A stretch of DNA of 64,000 bases from Mesopusillimonas faecipullorum (GCF_020539505.1 NZ_JACDXW010000001.1:248001-312000), one strand, 5' to 3'. Positions 1-9,394 are shown, counted from the first letter of the stretch. The notes: a model not told the origin generated them from the sequence alone. Program-made: numbers and translations.

Positions 1-738
1 TGCCTCGCGCATGGCAACGAACGCATCTTCGCTTATCCCTTCACGAACATGCACGTTGTAGGTGCGTTGCTGCAACACCGTAGTCTCCCAAGCATAGCTG
101 TCTCGCCCAGGCGCTTTGTAATCGTGGCACATATACAAGTGCGTATCGGGCGGGAGGGCCAACAGCTTCTGGATGGAACGATACAGCGTGCGTGCGCTGC
201 CACCAGGGAAGTCGGCGCGAGCGGTACCGTAATCCGGCATGAACAAGGTGTCGCCTACAAATACTGCATCACCGATGCGATAAGAGACGCAGGCTGGGGT
301 ATGGCCCGGCGTATGCATCACCTCTATTGTCAGTTCACCCAGCTTGAAAGTTTCGCCGTCACAGACGAGCTTGTCGAATTCGCTTCCTTCACCTGATACG
401 CCACTCAGGTTGAAAATAGGGCTAAAAAGGCGTTGTACTTTACTGATGTGCTCACCTATTACCACCTGGGCACCGGTGTGCGTTTTCAGGTAGGGCGCGG
501 CACTGAGATGGTCTGCATGCGCATGGGTTTCCATTATCCACTCTAGCTTCAGCCCCTGTTGCTTAAGGGCCTCTAGTAGCTTGTGCGCCGACTTATGGGC
601 AAGCTTGCCGCTACGATGATCGTAGTCGAGCACGGGGTCGATAACTGCTGCCCGCCGTGTGGCAGGGTCGGTCACCAGATAGCTGACCGTGTTGGTGGCA
701 TCATCAAAGAAGGCTTGAATGTGCGGGGATGCAGACAT
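1..738 (-). CDS. MBL-fold hydrolase, ETHE1/Blh-like (3' end off window)
   Basis: Metallo-beta-lactamase-fold hydrolase whose C-terminus lies beyond the left edge; 246 codons are visible. The metal-binding signature THAHADHLSA is at about residues 70-80, followed by a histidine in HTPGHT, an aspartate in GDTLF and a histidine in MCHDYK. This ligand order fits the persulfide dioxygenase/Blh branch (ETHE1-like), which oxidises glutathione persulfide or acts in sulfide detoxification. ATG at 738 follows an AAGGA element 5-8 bases upstream. There is no signal peptide, so the protein is probably cytoplasmic. Family assignment is firm; the persulfide dioxygenase role is inferred from motif order, because the C-terminal part that would settle it is missing. 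Confidence 0.85.
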   Translation of the reverse strand, partial: MSASPHIQAFFDDATNTVSYLVTDPATRRAAVIDPVLDYDHRSGKLAHKSAHKLLEALKQQGLKLEWIMETHAHADHLSAAPYLKTHTGAQVVIGEHISKVQRLFSPIFNLSGVSGEGSEFDKLVCDGETFKLGELTIEVMHTPGHTPACVSYRIGDAVFVGDTLFMPDYGTARADFPGGSARTLYRSIQKLLALPPDTHLYMCHDYKAPGRDSYAWETTVLQQRTYNVHVREGISEDAFVAMREA

Positions 739-933
739 GGGAATATCCTTATCGAACGCTTCCTTGCATAGTAGCGCTTCCGTGCGTGCACAACTCGCAG
801 AACCGGATACGGATTTGTCCCTCTTGTACGTTTAAGGCGAGGCAGCCTTCTCTAAGTCGCGCGGGCAATTGCCTATAATCGACAGGCTGGCTGCGTATAT
901 AGGCGCAGCGCTCATCAAGACACATTCCACCCC

Positions 934-1662
934 ATGATTCCTATCCTCATGTACCACCAGGTTGGGCAGCCGGCAGCCAAAGGTACGCCGTTCCGGGGGC
1001 TGACCGTCCATCCAGACTCTTTCAAGCGGCAAATGCATTGGCTGCGCCTGCTAGGCTACCGCGGCCTGTCCATGCGCGACCTTATGCCCTATCTGAAAGG
1101 CGAACGCCAGGGCAAAGTGGTGGGTATTACATTCGACGACGGCTATCAGAATGTGTTTGATAACGCTCTGCCGGTGTTGCAGCACTGCGGTTTTACCGCC
1201 ACCAATTACTTTGTCGTGCGCCAATTAGGCGGCAGCAATGTGTGGGACCACGACCTAGGCATCCCCGCTGCGCCGCTGATGAATCAAGAAACAGTCAGAC
1301 GCTGGCACGATGCGGGCATGGAAGTCGGCTCCCACACCCTGGACCACCCGCATTTGCCGGCCCTCTCCACCGAAATCGCCATCCTGCAGATTCGCCAATC
1401 GCGCGGCGAACTCGAAGCCTTGATAGACCGCCCCGTCACGGCTTTCTGTTACCCCTATGGCGACGAATCACCCGCCATCCGCCAGCTGGCGCGTGAGGCC
1501 GGCTATCTTAATGCCACCACCACGGCACGGGGTTTGGTGCGGCCGGATGACGACTTGTTCGAGCTGCCACGCGTCACCGTGGCGCGCTCTACGCATTTGC
1601 TGAGGTTTCTGCAAAAGTGCCTGACCCGGCTGGAAGACCGGCGACGCTCCAGCAATGACTAG
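934..1662 (+). CDS. NodB-type polysaccharide deacetylase (CE4)
   Basis: A 242-residue carbohydrate-esterase-4 protein. The three NodB motifs are visible: TFDDGYQNVF (catalytic base Asp plus metal Asp, about residue 68), SHTLDHPHL (metal histidines, about 133) and the FCYPYG strand (about 171). Such enzymes remove N-acetyl groups from sugars. The stop overlaps the start of the next glycosyltransferase by 8 bases, so the two are translationally coupled, and two further glycosyltransferase genes lie just beyond on the opposite strand. That context points to modification of an LPS-core or other envelope sugar rather than chitin. There is no signal peptide, consistent with a cytoplasmic sugar-lipid substrate. 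Bordetella LPS-core loci also pair a deacetylase with GT4/GT9 genes; that parallel is from memory. Confidence 0.85.
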   Translation: MIPILMYHQVGQPAAKGTPFRGLTVHPDSFKRQMHWLRLLGYRGLSMRDLMPYLKGERQGKVVGITFDDGYQNVFDNALPVLQHCGFTATNYFVVRQLGGSNVWDHDLGIPAAPLMNQETVRRWHDAGMEVGSHTLDHPHLPALSTEIAILQIRQSRGELEALIDRPVTAFCYPYGDESPAIRQLAREAGYLNATTTARGLVRPDDDLFELPRVTVARSTHLLRFLQKCLTRLEDRRRSSND

Positions 1663-2809
1663 CCCCACCACTCGCCTGAAGATCGCCTACGTCGTAGACC
1701 GTTTCGGGCGGCGTTTTGGCGGGGCCGAAGCCTACGGCGTAGCCTTGATGCGTGAACTGGCCAAAGAACACGATGTAACGGTCATCGCGCGACAGTATGA
1801 TGAGCCGCTGGCCAACCTTCCCTGGGAGCGCGTAAACGTCAGTTCCCGGTATCCCAGTTGGCTAAGAGTGGCTTTGTTTGCCCACCGCGCACGCAAGCAA
1901 ACCCAAAAACGTTTTGACATCGTGCATTCGCACGTCAACGGGCAATGTGGTGATGTGGAAGTCATACACGTCACACCCGTACGCTATAACTGGCGCGTAC
2001 GGCCTCTTCCTTGGGTAAAGCGCGTCTTGTCTCGCTTCAGCCTGCGCGTACAGACCTATCTTTGGCTTGAGGCGCGCCGCGTCGCCGCACGGCGCGCCCA
2101 CCGGGTCGTCGCAGTCTCGCCGTTAACACACGATCAATTGCAGCAAGCCTACGGCACCGCACAAGATTATCCGGTCATCCCACCTGGGGTCGATCTCCCT
2201 CAGAGCAGCACGCCCCCACAACGAGACGCCACACGCCAAAGCCTGGGGTATCAAGCTGAAGATCAAATCCTGTTGCTGGTCGCACGCGACCCTTGGCGCA
2301 AAGGCCTGCCCACTGCGCTGCGGGCCTTGGCCAAGCTGCCCCAACATTTCAAGTTGCTGGTGGTTGGCACGGACGAGGCCGGCGAAACCAAGTTGCACAA
2401 CACGGCGCAATACCAAACCTTAGCCGATAGAGTCCGCTTGGTGCGTGAGACTTCTGATGTAGCCCCTTACTACACAGCCGCTGACCAATACATACACCCC
2501 ACGCTGAACGACAGCTTTGGCATGGCCCCCTTAGAAGCCATGGCATATGGCTTGCCTGTCGTCCTTAGCCCCGCCCCCTACTGCGGCTTTGCCCAGTATC
2601 TAAAGCCGGGACAAGATGCTCTGCTGCTGGATCATCCTGAAGATGCCGACGGCTTGGCGCGCCTGACCCAGGAAATTGCCACAAGCCCTAAGCTAAGACA
2701 GCATCTACGCCATCACGCGCTAGGCGTCGCGCACCGCCATGCCTGGCCCAATATCGCCGCAGACTACCTGGCTTTGTATAAGGCCCTCTTGCAAGAGCGC
2801 ACGGACTAA
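1655..2809 (+). CDS. Glycosyltransferase family 4 (LPS core type)
   Basis: A 384-residue GT4 (GT-B fold) enzyme. The N-terminal domain begins KIAYVVDRFGRRFGGAE, a glycine-rich loop typical of retaining GT4 enzymes. The C-terminal domain carries the nucleotide-sugar-binding EX7E region in HPTLNDSFGMAPLEAMAYG (about residues 282-302). It is expected to add a sugar from a nucleotide donor to the growing LPS core at the inner membrane. It overlaps the upstream deacetylase by 8 bases and ends 15 bases from the convergent heptosyltransferase-like gene. The locus resembles the Bordetella core cluster; donor and acceptor sugars cannot be read from the sequence. Confidence 0.88.
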   Translation: MTSPTTRLKIAYVVDRFGRRFGGAEAYGVALMRELAKEHDVTVIARQYDEPLANLPWERVNVSSRYPSWLRVALFAHRARKQTQKRFDIVHSHVNGQCGDVEVIHVTPVRYNWRVRPLPWVKRVLSRFSLRVQTYLWLEARRVAARRAHRVVAVSPLTHDQLQQAYGTAQDYPVIPPGVDLPQSSTPPQRDATRQSLGYQAEDQILLLVARDPWRKGLPTALRALAKLPQHFKLLVVGTDEAGETKLHNTAQYQTLADRVRLVRETSDVAPYYTAADQYIHPTLNDSFGMAPLEAMAYGLPVVLSPAPYCGFAQYLKPGQDALLLDHPEDADGLARLTQEIATSPKLRQHLRHHALGVAHRHAWPNIAADYLALYKALLQERTD

Positions 2810-2824
2810 GCTGGACCCTAGCAC

Positions 2825-3874
2825 CTACGATAGGCTTGCCAAGCCCAGCTGCCAATTGCGGATTTCCTGTGCTGCGGCTTCCATGTCTATAGCCGCCATG
2901 GGGTTCTCTTGCTCCGCCGCTTCCTGAGACGCTGAAATGGCCAATGTGCGTCCGGGGCCATTGCAAGGCCTCCAGCGCAACGCGGTCGCCGAACGTTTAG
3001 CTGGGAAAAACCCCACGGTAGGCACATTGAGTGCGCCAGCCACATGCAAGGGGCCGGTGGAACCCGCCACGAACACATCGGCGCAGCAAAGTGACTGCGC
3101 AAACGTGGCCAAACCCTCGGTAGAGAGATAGGGCCTTACCAGCGTCTCGGCGTCGCACACTTGTTCCAGCAACGCCTGCATCATGGGCTGCTCGCCAGGG
3201 CCGGCGGTCAATATCCACGCGGGTGAGTTCTGGCCTGGCCAAATCTGTTGCAGGCGTTTGATCAGCGAGGCATATTGCCCCACGCTAAGGTTGACGGCCG
3301 AACCGCCCGAACCCGCATGCACAAACACCCAAGGCCTATCCAAGGGTAGGTCTAAGCGCTGTGCCAGTTGACGACGTTGCTCCAACCGGGTGTCTGGTGC
3401 TAAAGGCCAGTAAGCTGCGGGGTTGCTTGCGACAGTACCCCCCAAGAGCTTGATGGCATAGGCGGCAAGCTCAAGGTTGTATTCGTACTCGGGTTTGCGC
3501 GACTGCGAACGACGCTGCCGCACACGATGGTTGTAAAACACTTGGGCCCATTTGGTGGCAGGCGCCACACGTAAGGGTATGCGCCCCTTCCAGGCGTTCC
3601 AGGCAATACGCGGCGTGGAAAACAGCGTCAACAGCAGATCGAAATTTTCACGATTCATGCAACGCAGATCAGCCGGATCCAGCAAGACCTCGTCTATCCA
3701 GGGGCAACAACGCGCAAGGTCACGCGTGTACGCCGGCACCAACACGCTGATGTGCGCATCCGGCATGGAACGACGCAGCAAGGCCAAAGCCGGCCACGCC
3801 AGCATGAAGTCGCCAATCTTGTCGTTACGCACCACCAGGATGCGCGGCTTAGCGAGCTGATTTTTCAAGGGCAT
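2825..3874 (-). CDS. Glycosyltransferase family 9 (heptosyltransferase-like)
   Basis: A 349-residue GT9 protein. It opens with RILVVRNDKIGDFMLAWPAL, the family's N-terminal KIGD signature, and has the C-terminal FVAGSTGPLHVAGALNVP motif (about residues 270-290) that binds the ADP-heptose diphosphate in WaaC/WaaF-type enzymes. I chose ATG at 3874, which puts the conserved strand within ten residues of the N-terminus; a longer reading back to 4045 would add a cysteine-rich segment unlike the family. It lies 13 bases downstream of the GT2 gene, so the two form an operon. Likely role: heptose, or another sugar, transfer to inner-core LPS. Confidence 0.87.
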   Translation of the reverse strand: MPLKNQLAKPRILVVRNDKIGDFMLAWPALALLRRSMPDAHISVLVPAYTRDLARCCPWIDEVLLDPADLRCMNRENFDLLLTLFSTPRIAWNAWKGRIPLRVAPATKWAQVFYNHRVRQRRSQSRKPEYEYNLELAAYAIKLLGGTVASNPAAYWPLAPDTRLEQRRQLAQRLDLPLDRPWVFVHAGSGGSAVNLSVGQYASLIKRLQQIWPGQNSPAWILTAGPGEQPMMQALLEQVCDAETLVRPYLSTEGLATFAQSLCCADVFVAGSTGPLHVAGALNVPTVGFFPAKRSATALRWRPCNGPGRTLAISASQEAAEQENPMAAIDMEAAAQEIRNWQLGLASLS

Positions 3875-3887
3875 GTCGACCCTACGC

Positions 3888-4646
3888 TTAGCGCGACGAG
3901 GTTCGCGTACGAACCCACAAGTCGGCATACTTGGCAAAGGTGGAGTGGGAAGACAACAAGGCCAACAGCAAGCCTTGGCGACCGTCCAGCACGCCCAACT
4001 TGAGTATGTACATACGCAAGAAACATCCCACAGCATGCAGCACACCCGCCGTCAGGCTGCCGCTTCGTCCTTGCTCTTGCCGCGCTTGCGCCCAAGCCTG
4101 GGCGTAATGAGCGGATTTCTCTAGATAGTGCCTAAGGTCGCGATAGGTGTAGTGCAGCAGATCGCCTTGCAACTTCCGCACGGCAAGACCATGGTCGTTG
4201 CGAAGCTTTTCGTGCACGCGGGCATCGTCATAGCCAGCCAAACCCTTGGGGTATAGGCGCAGCACCCGGTCGGGGTACCAACCACCGTGACGAATGAAAC
4301 TACCAAAGCACCAGCTTAAGCGAGCCATGCTGCCTATGGCAGGCCCTTGATCGACACACTGGCGAATACTGTCGCGCAAGGTGTCGGTGACTCGCTCATC
4401 AGCATCCACCATGAATATCCATTCACTTTCAACCAGCGCTTCTGCACGTTGACGCTGCCGGCCAAAACCCTGCCAATCGTCATTGCGAAAAAATCGGGCA
4501 CCGCGGGTGCGTGCGACAGACTCAGTTGCATCCGTACTACCCGAATCCAACACCACGATTTCATCGGCCCAGGCCAACGAGGCCAGGCAGGCATCAAGAT
4601 TTTCAGCCTCGTTTTTCACAATCAGGACAGCAGCAATCGAACTCAC
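3888..4646 (-). CDS. Glycosyltransferase family 2 (WaaE/LgtF-like)
   Basis: A 252-residue GT2 (GT-A) protein. The N-terminus AAVLIVKNEAENLDACLASL, the nucleotide-binding DEIVVLDSGSTDAT and the DXD-like MVDADERV are all present in the expected order. This matches the WaaE/LgtF group that adds glucose to the first heptose of the LPS core. The start is GTG at 4646; an in-frame stop lies six codons upstream and no ATG is available between, so the non-ATG start is forced. It precedes the GT9 gene by 13 bases. Substrate is inferred from family and context. Confidence 0.85.
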   Translation of the reverse strand: MSSIAAVLIVKNEAENLDACLASLAWADEIVVLDSGSTDATESVARTRGARFFRNDDWQGFGRQRQRAEALVESEWIFMVDADERVTDTLRDSIRQCVDQGPAIGSMARLSWCFGSFIRHGGWYPDRVLRLYPKGLAGYDDARVHEKLRNDHGLAVRKLQGDLLHYTYRDLRHYLEKSAHYAQAWAQARQEQGRSGSLTAGVLHAVGCFLRMYILKLGVLDGRQGLLLALLSSHSTFAKYADLWVRTRTSSR

Positions 4647-4690
4647 AATGTGTTCCGTAAATTAAACATGGACCGTGCAGCAGCAAGCGC

Positions 4691-5743
4691 TTAAGGCGCA
4701 GGATTCGGCTGGGTGATATGGATGCGCTGAATACCTTCCAACACCTCGGGCGCCAAGCTGACATCGACGCTGCCTATGTTTTCTTTAAGCTGCGCCAAGG
4801 TGGTGGCACCCACAATATTGCTGACCACGAACGGCTGCTGGTTGACCCAGGACAAAGCCATTTGCGCAGGAGACAAACCATGCTTGCGTGCAAGTTCTAC
4901 ATAGGCATGTGCGGCGGCGACCGCTTCCGCATTGCTATAACGCGTAAAACGGTTAAACAGCGTCAGTCGTGCCCCTTCAGGGCGCGCGCCGTCATGATAC
5001 TTACCGGTCAGCATACCCATGGCCAACGGGGAATAAGCCAGTAAGCCGACATTCTCGTGACGAGCAAATTCGGACAAGCCGCTTTCGTATAGACGGTTGA
5101 GCAGGTTATAGGGGTTCTGTACCGAAACCACTTTGGGCAGGCCGGCTATTTCAGCGTGCTTTAGAAACTGCGCCAGCCCCCAAGGCGTCTCGTTCGAAAG
5201 ACCAATGTGGCGCACCTTGCCAGCCTTCACCAACTCGGCCAGCGCCTGCAAGGTATCGAGAATAGGCTCGGAGTACGCTTGCGGTTCTGTCCAGGGGTAG
5301 GCCAGTTTGCCGAAGGTGGCTGTCAAGCGATCGGGCCAATGCAACTGATAGAGATCGACGTAGTCTGTCTGTAAGCGTTTGAGGCTTTCGTCCAGTGCTT
5401 CGAATAAATGTTCACGTGCAAAGGTGGTGCGCCCGCCGCGTATGTGGTTGGGTCGCCCCGCATCATGTGCCCGACCCGCCGCCTTGGTAGCCAAGACTAT
5501 GTCTTGGCGCCGCCCCGTGCCAGCCAGCCACGTGCCAATATAAGTTTCAGTACGCCCCTGTGTTTCGGGCTTGGGCGGCACCGGATACATCTCAGCCGCA
5601 TCCACAAAATTCACGCCGTGATCCAGCGCCAAATTCAGTTGAGCGTGCGCATCCGCCTCTGTGTTCTGCTCGCCCCAAGTCATGGTGCCCAGCCCGATCA
5701 GACTTATTTTGAGACCTGACTCACCAAGAACACGATATTGCAT
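4691..5743 (-). CDS. Tas-like NADP(H)-dependent aldo/keto reductase
   Basis: A 350-residue aldo/keto reductase. It begins MQYRVLGESGLKISLIGLGT, has the catalytic Asp/Tyr region FVDAAEMYPVPP (about residues 50-61, with the AEMYP form typical of Tas), the central lysine in VLATKAAGR and histidine in LYQLHWPDR. The NADP-binding end reads IVGATTLAQLKENI. ATG at 5743 follows CAGGAGGAAAGCGGC, a strong ribosome binding site; a longer reading to 5785 lacks one. Physiological substrate is unknown; E. coli Tas is a multicopy suppressor of tyrosine auxotrophy. It is upstream of, and in line with, the GT2-GT9 genes (45-base gap) but shows no functional link to LPS. Confidence 0.87.
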   Translation of the reverse strand: MQYRVLGESGLKISLIGLGTMTWGEQNTEADAHAQLNLALDHGVNFVDAAEMYPVPPKPETQGRTETYIGTWLAGTGRRQDIVLATKAAGRAHDAGRPNHIRGGRTTFAREHLFEALDESLKRLQTDYVDLYQLHWPDRLTATFGKLAYPWTEPQAYSEPILDTLQALAELVKAGKVRHIGLSNETPWGLAQFLKHAEIAGLPKVVSVQNPYNLLNRLYESGLSEFARHENVGLLAYSPLAMGMLTGKYHDGARPEGARLTLFNRFTRYSNAEAVAAAHAYVELARKHGLSPAQMALSWVNQQPFVVSNIVGATTLAQLKENIGSVDVSLAPEVLEGIQRIHITQPNPAP

Positions 5744-5906
5744 GCCGCTTTCCTCCTGAATGTCCGTTAGACACCGGCAACACATATCGACTGCCGGCCA
5801 CGTCGACCACTAATGATCGAACGCATCCTGCATTCTATCGCTCAAATCTTAATGACTTGCAGAGATGGGCCTGCCCAAGCTTTCAACTTATAAAGTATGC
5901 CCAAAC

Positions 5907-6296
5907 TCAGGGCTGACGCAGTTCAGCCAGCTCTTGCTCCAAAATCTGAAGCTCGGCTTGCTCGCGCGCCAATTTCCGTTCAAGTTTTGTTACTTTATCG
6001 TCACGCCCTTCCGACGTTTTCTCCTGGATCTCCGCCCGAAGCTCATCGATTTCTTCTTGTTGCTCGGCGATATCCTTTTGCTTGTCAGCAATCAAGCCCG
6101 CATCGGTGCAATGCGCTTTCACTGATGACAATGCCTTCTGTAAGCCGCTCAGACGCGAGCGATTGCCCGCGGCTTCCGCTATTTCTATCTGTTTTTGAAT
6201 GGCTAGCGCCTTACGCTCGCAAGCAGGCTCAGCCGCCCAAGCAGGAGCAACCACACCCATCAGCAGTATCAAGGTGGCAGCACGTTGAGTAGACAT
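5907..6296 (-). CDS. DUF1090 (YqjC-like) secreted coiled-coil protein
   Basis: A 129-residue protein with a cleavable signal peptide ending AWAAEPA (about residue 22) and two cysteines spaced as in DUF1090 (CERKALAIQKQIEIA and AHCTDAG). The last 60 residues are a charged heptad-rich coiled coil (KDIAEQQEEIDELRAEIQEK). DUF1090/YqjC proteins are periplasmic and of unknown function. It stands alone, about 160 bases from the upstream DUF4168 gene. Confidence 0.8.
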   Translation of the reverse strand: MSTQRAATLILLMGVVAPAWAAEPACERKALAIQKQIEIAEAAGNRSRLSGLQKALSSVKAHCTDAGLIADKQKDIAEQQEEIDELRAEIQEKTSEGRDDKVTKLERKLAREQAELQILEQELAELRQP

Positions 6297-6467
6297 AGAG
6301 ACTCCGCAATAAGAGGGGGCAAACCCCTATGCTACTAGAAGCGCAGTGCGCCTACTCAGTCGCATTGCGCGACAGGCACTGCTGGAGTCGCCGGACAGGC
6401 GAAGCACGTCGTGACCGCACCCCTCCGGGAACCCGATTCCCCTATTTTTTATTAGGGTGGCAACAGC

Positions 6468-6866
6468 TTATTTTGTGCCGCTGTTTGCTATCTTGATGAC
6501 ACGATCACGCAGTTGGGGATCTTGCTGGATGGCATCGTTGATGGCAACAAATTCGTCAACCGTCAGGCCGTCTTCAGTAACCAAGCGCGCCATTTTTTCA
6601 TCGGCCTCTTGAATCACTTTCTGCCTAGAAGCTTCGTCGGGTGAAGCGTTGACCTTGGGGCGGTACTCGTCTGCCACGCCCGACACTTTTTCGGAAGCCT
6701 GCACGAATTTTTGCAACTGTGCATCTGAAGGCTGAATCGCGGGTGCGGAGGGCTGCGCGGACACAGGGGGTGCGGCTTGCCCATCCGTCTGCGCCAGGGC
6801 AGGTACCGAGGCCAGTCCAGCCACCAGTGCAGCTGAGGTGATAAAGGCTTTGGTTGATCGAATCAT
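6468..6866 (-). CDS. DUF4168 secreted protein
   Basis: A 132-residue exported protein. ATG at 6866 is chosen because it begins a clean signal peptide (MIRSTKAFITSAALVAGLAS, cleavage after PALAQ) preceded by an AAGGAGTGTC site; an earlier start would add 21 hydrophilic residues. After an Ala/Pro/Gln-rich linker comes the helical DUF4168 region (SDAQLQKFVQASEKVSG onward) with the characteristic FVAINDAIQQDPQLRDRV end. Function unknown; probably periplasmic. Confidence 0.75.
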   Translation of the reverse strand: MIRSTKAFITSAALVAGLASVPALAQTDGQAAPPVSAQPSAPAIQPSDAQLQKFVQASEKVSGVADEYRPKVNASPDEASRQKVIQEADEKMARLVTEDGLTVDEFVAINDAIQQDPQLRDRVIKIANSGTK

Positions 6867-7161
6867 GGACACTCCTTGTTCAGCGTTAATGTAATGTCCA
6901 TAGTGACAAACCCCAGGCCCCTTTAGCAAGTTTCCCCTTGTGTGATCTTGTGACCTTATGCCAGCTTTGAAACGGGTTGTTGGGCTGAGGTGACGCTAAG
7001 GTCCAGCCTCATCACGCTATGTCGAGAGAGGGAAATGCTATGATCTTGAGTAGATTCGGCGGTGGTTTGAACAAATCGTGAAGCCGTATAAACGGCACTT
7101 TGCGCCAGCGCCCTTCACGATGGATAGCGTCAAGTAATAGCCTGTTTATACTGAAAAAATC

Positions 7162-7320
7162 ATGGATTGGTTCCCAATAGTTTTCATCACGTTCAAGATT
7201 GTCGTGTTCGGCGTGGGCATGTTCTTTGCCATCAAATGGCATTACGACCAAGACAAAAAGAAAAAAGCCGCCAGCGGGCAGCAGGCTCCCACTCCTACTC
7301 AAACGATAGCCGGCTCGTAG
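7162..7320 (+). CDS. 52-residue single-pass membrane protein
   Basis: A short reading frame of 52 codons plus stop. It starts MDWFPIVFITFKIVVFGVGM, one transmembrane helix at residues 3-25, followed by HYDQDKKKKAA, a positively charged cytoplasmic segment, and a short Gln/Pro/Thr tail. I recall near-identical openings (FPIVFI, FKIVVFG, FFAIKWHYDQ) in small hypothetical proteins of Bordetella and Achromobacter, which supports it as a real gene. Its last 22 bases overlap the end of the convergent serine hydrolase gene. Function unknown. Confidence 0.65.
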   Translation: MDWFPIVFITFKIVVFGVGMFFAIKWHYDQDKKKKAASGQQAPTPTQTIAGS

Positions 7321-9248
7321 ACCCAACTACCTATCGTCAGTATTTCTTTGTCACCCGCCATGGTGAAGTGCAATTCATATAGGTCGCGCCCGGCGTTGGC
7401 GGGAATTTTGACGGTCATCCCGGCACGGTCGTCTGCGATTGGGGCCAGCAACTGATATTCAGGCGAGCCGTCGTCATAGCTGCTGTTACGCACCAGAATA
7501 TAGCCTGGCAGTTCAGGCAAGCCGCTTAGCGTGGCGTAGAGTGTGTGGTCCAGGCTCAAGGTGGATGGCACCGTCTTCGGGGATTCGTTGATGACAGTCC
7601 AGGTTTTGCCCATCCGCGTCTGCCAAACCGCGTTCAGTGGGGCCTGCGGTAGCAGTTGCTGCCCCATGGGCAAGGTGGACTCGTTATAGCCTGCGCCAAA
7701 CAGGGGGCCACGCAGCATCAAGTAACGGTACTGGTAGGCTTGCCCATTGGCATCGGTGCCAGACACGACCTCGAAACGGTAGCTGATGGGGGCATCGTTG
7801 CTCCACCACCAGTCATCGCTGCGGTAGCTGTAGCTGGCATCGCCATTCATCGCTTGCCAAGCGTTGCCGTTCCAAGCTGAAAGTGAAAAGCTGCCGTCTG
7901 GGTTGGCAGTGACGCGTATGGGCTGGTTATAGTTGGCATAAACACCCACGGCGTCTGCCAGGTCGGGGGCGGTGGCTCTAGGCGGCGCTGTATACGCAAC
8001 CAGCGGCGGCAAGCCAGATATCGAACCCTCTTCGACCAGAGCACGCAGCAACACACCTTCGGCCAGCGCACCGGCGCGATAGGTGTCAGGCAGTTGCGCA
8101 TCGCCCGTCCCGCCCGTCACCATCAGGGCCAACTGCTGATCCGGCAGCACATAGAAGTCGCTGGAAAAAAACGCCGTACCGCCGTTTTTCTGCCAGGCCT
8201 GAACCCCGGCTGCTGCCAAGCCAGGATGCCGCACGCTGTCCCAACCCAGCCCCCACACCCATTGCGGCGAAGGATTGATAATCAAACCCGTAGTCTGATC
8301 GGTACCCATCTGCGCAACGCCGTCAGCCGACACGATGCGCCGCGATTGGTAGGTGCCCTGCTCCAGAAACAACTGCGCCAGCTTCATCATGTCGCCTGGC
8401 GTGGTCGTCAATCCCCCGGTGGCCAAGGGGCTGACGAATTCCTGAGCGTATTGCTTGCCCTTGGAATAAGGCAGCGCAAACAAGCCACCCTCCGGCCACT
8501 CGGTTAAAAAGCCTGAGTCGCTCATGCCCAGCGGATCCAGCACGTTGTCCTGGATGAAGGAAGCGTAGTCCTGCTTGGCCAGGGCTGCCACCAGCCGCTC
8601 AATCATGGTGAAGCCATCGTTGCAATAAACAGCCAGCATCCCGGGCAGATGCTTCAGGTGCTGATCGGCTAATGCCGCTTCGGCGTTGACCGCGTAGCCC
8701 GGCAAGGGCTCGAAGGTGAAAGCATTACGCATGCTGGTGCCAGGCAGGCCCGAGGAATGCGACAGCAGATGCCGGGTCGTGATTTGTGCGTATTCGGGCG
8801 ACAGCATGCTAAAGCCGGGCAGATAGCGCGCGGCCGGCACATCCAGGTCTAGCAAGCCACGGTCCCGCAGGATCATGGCGGCCAACGCCGCCAGTACCTT
8901 GCTGACCGAGCCGATATTGAAACGTGTTTGGGTGGTGGCGGCGATGTTGTCCTGTACCGAGGCGCGCCCAAAGGCCTGCTGCCAGACCACCGTATCGTTC
9001 TTGAGCAGGGCAATCGAGACAGCGGCCACATTCTGCCGGTCGCCGGCCAGGGCGCGCTCGATTTCTTTGCGCCCCCATTCTATGGTCTGCGAGTAGTCGA
9101 CGTTGGACGGGCTGGGTGGGTTGTCATCTGAGTCTGAGTGACACCCAGGCAGAACCACTGCCAGCATACCGGCGGTGCCGTAACCTAGAAACTGCCTCCG
9201 ACTGCAGGGCGCAGCACGGTGAGGGATGGGGGCGAACGGTGCTTGCAT
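7299..9248 (-). CDS. Serine hydrolase of beta-lactamase/EstB type, Tat lipoprotein
   Basis: A 649-residue penicillin-binding-like serine hydrolase. The N-terminus has a twin-arginine motif (CSRRQFLGYG) followed by a lipobox (VVLPGC), suggesting Tat export and lipid anchoring. The catalytic domain shows FNIGSVSKVLAAL (nucleophile S and K of SXXK), YCNDG (YXN equivalent) and the SHSSGLPG loop. The last 250 residues form an additional beta-rich domain of the kind found C-terminally in class C-like hydrolases. Substrate unknown: esterases, D-amino peptidases and inactive homologues all share this fold. ATG at 9248 is chosen so that the Tat motif lies about 17 residues in; a 25-residue longer reading is possible. 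Confidence 0.83.
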   Translation of the reverse strand: MQAPFAPIPHRAAPCSRRQFLGYGTAGMLAVVLPGCHSDSDDNPPSPSNVDYSQTIEWGRKEIERALAGDRQNVAAVSIALLKNDTVVWQQAFGRASVQDNIAATTQTRFNIGSVSKVLAALAAMILRDRGLLDLDVPAARYLPGFSMLSPEYAQITTRHLLSHSSGLPGTSMRNAFTFEPLPGYAVNAEAALADQHLKHLPGMLAVYCNDGFTMIERLVAALAKQDYASFIQDNVLDPLGMSDSGFLTEWPEGGLFALPYSKGKQYAQEFVSPLATGGLTTTPGDMMKLAQLFLEQGTYQSRRIVSADGVAQMGTDQTTGLIINPSPQWVWGLGWDSVRHPGLAAAGVQAWQKNGGTAFFSSDFYVLPDQQLALMVTGGTGDAQLPDTYRAGALAEGVLLRALVEEGSISGLPPLVAYTAPPRATAPDLADAVGVYANYNQPIRVTANPDGSFSLSAWNGNAWQAMNGDASYSYRSDDWWWSNDAPISYRFEVVSGTDANGQAYQYRYLMLRGPLFGAGYNESTLPMGQQLLPQAPLNAVWQTRMGKTWTVINESPKTVPSTLSLDHTLYATLSGLPELPGYILVRNSSYDDGSPEYQLLAPIADDRAGMTVKIPANAGRDLYELHFTMAGDKEILTIGSWVYEPAIV

Positions 9249-9394
9249 CGGCGCTTCTCCGGTTGCAGGAGCGTAGCCGGATGACAGCCCCCTACGCAGA
9301 CATGATAGCAGCGCATCTATCACAGCAACAGCTTAAATGCTATCCCCCCTCACGGGTAAGCGCTCCACCCTCCGGTAGGATAACCCCCAGACGC

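Noticed and set aside
6421-6465. CCCTA...TAGGG hairpin after the DUF4168 gene
   Set aside because: The stem is only five bases and the T-rich part is in the loop; too weak to call.
7012-7326. 104-codon minus-strand open frame
   Set aside because: It is antisense to the 52-residue membrane protein gene and reads as low-complexity shadow; the plus-strand frame has the recognisable protein.
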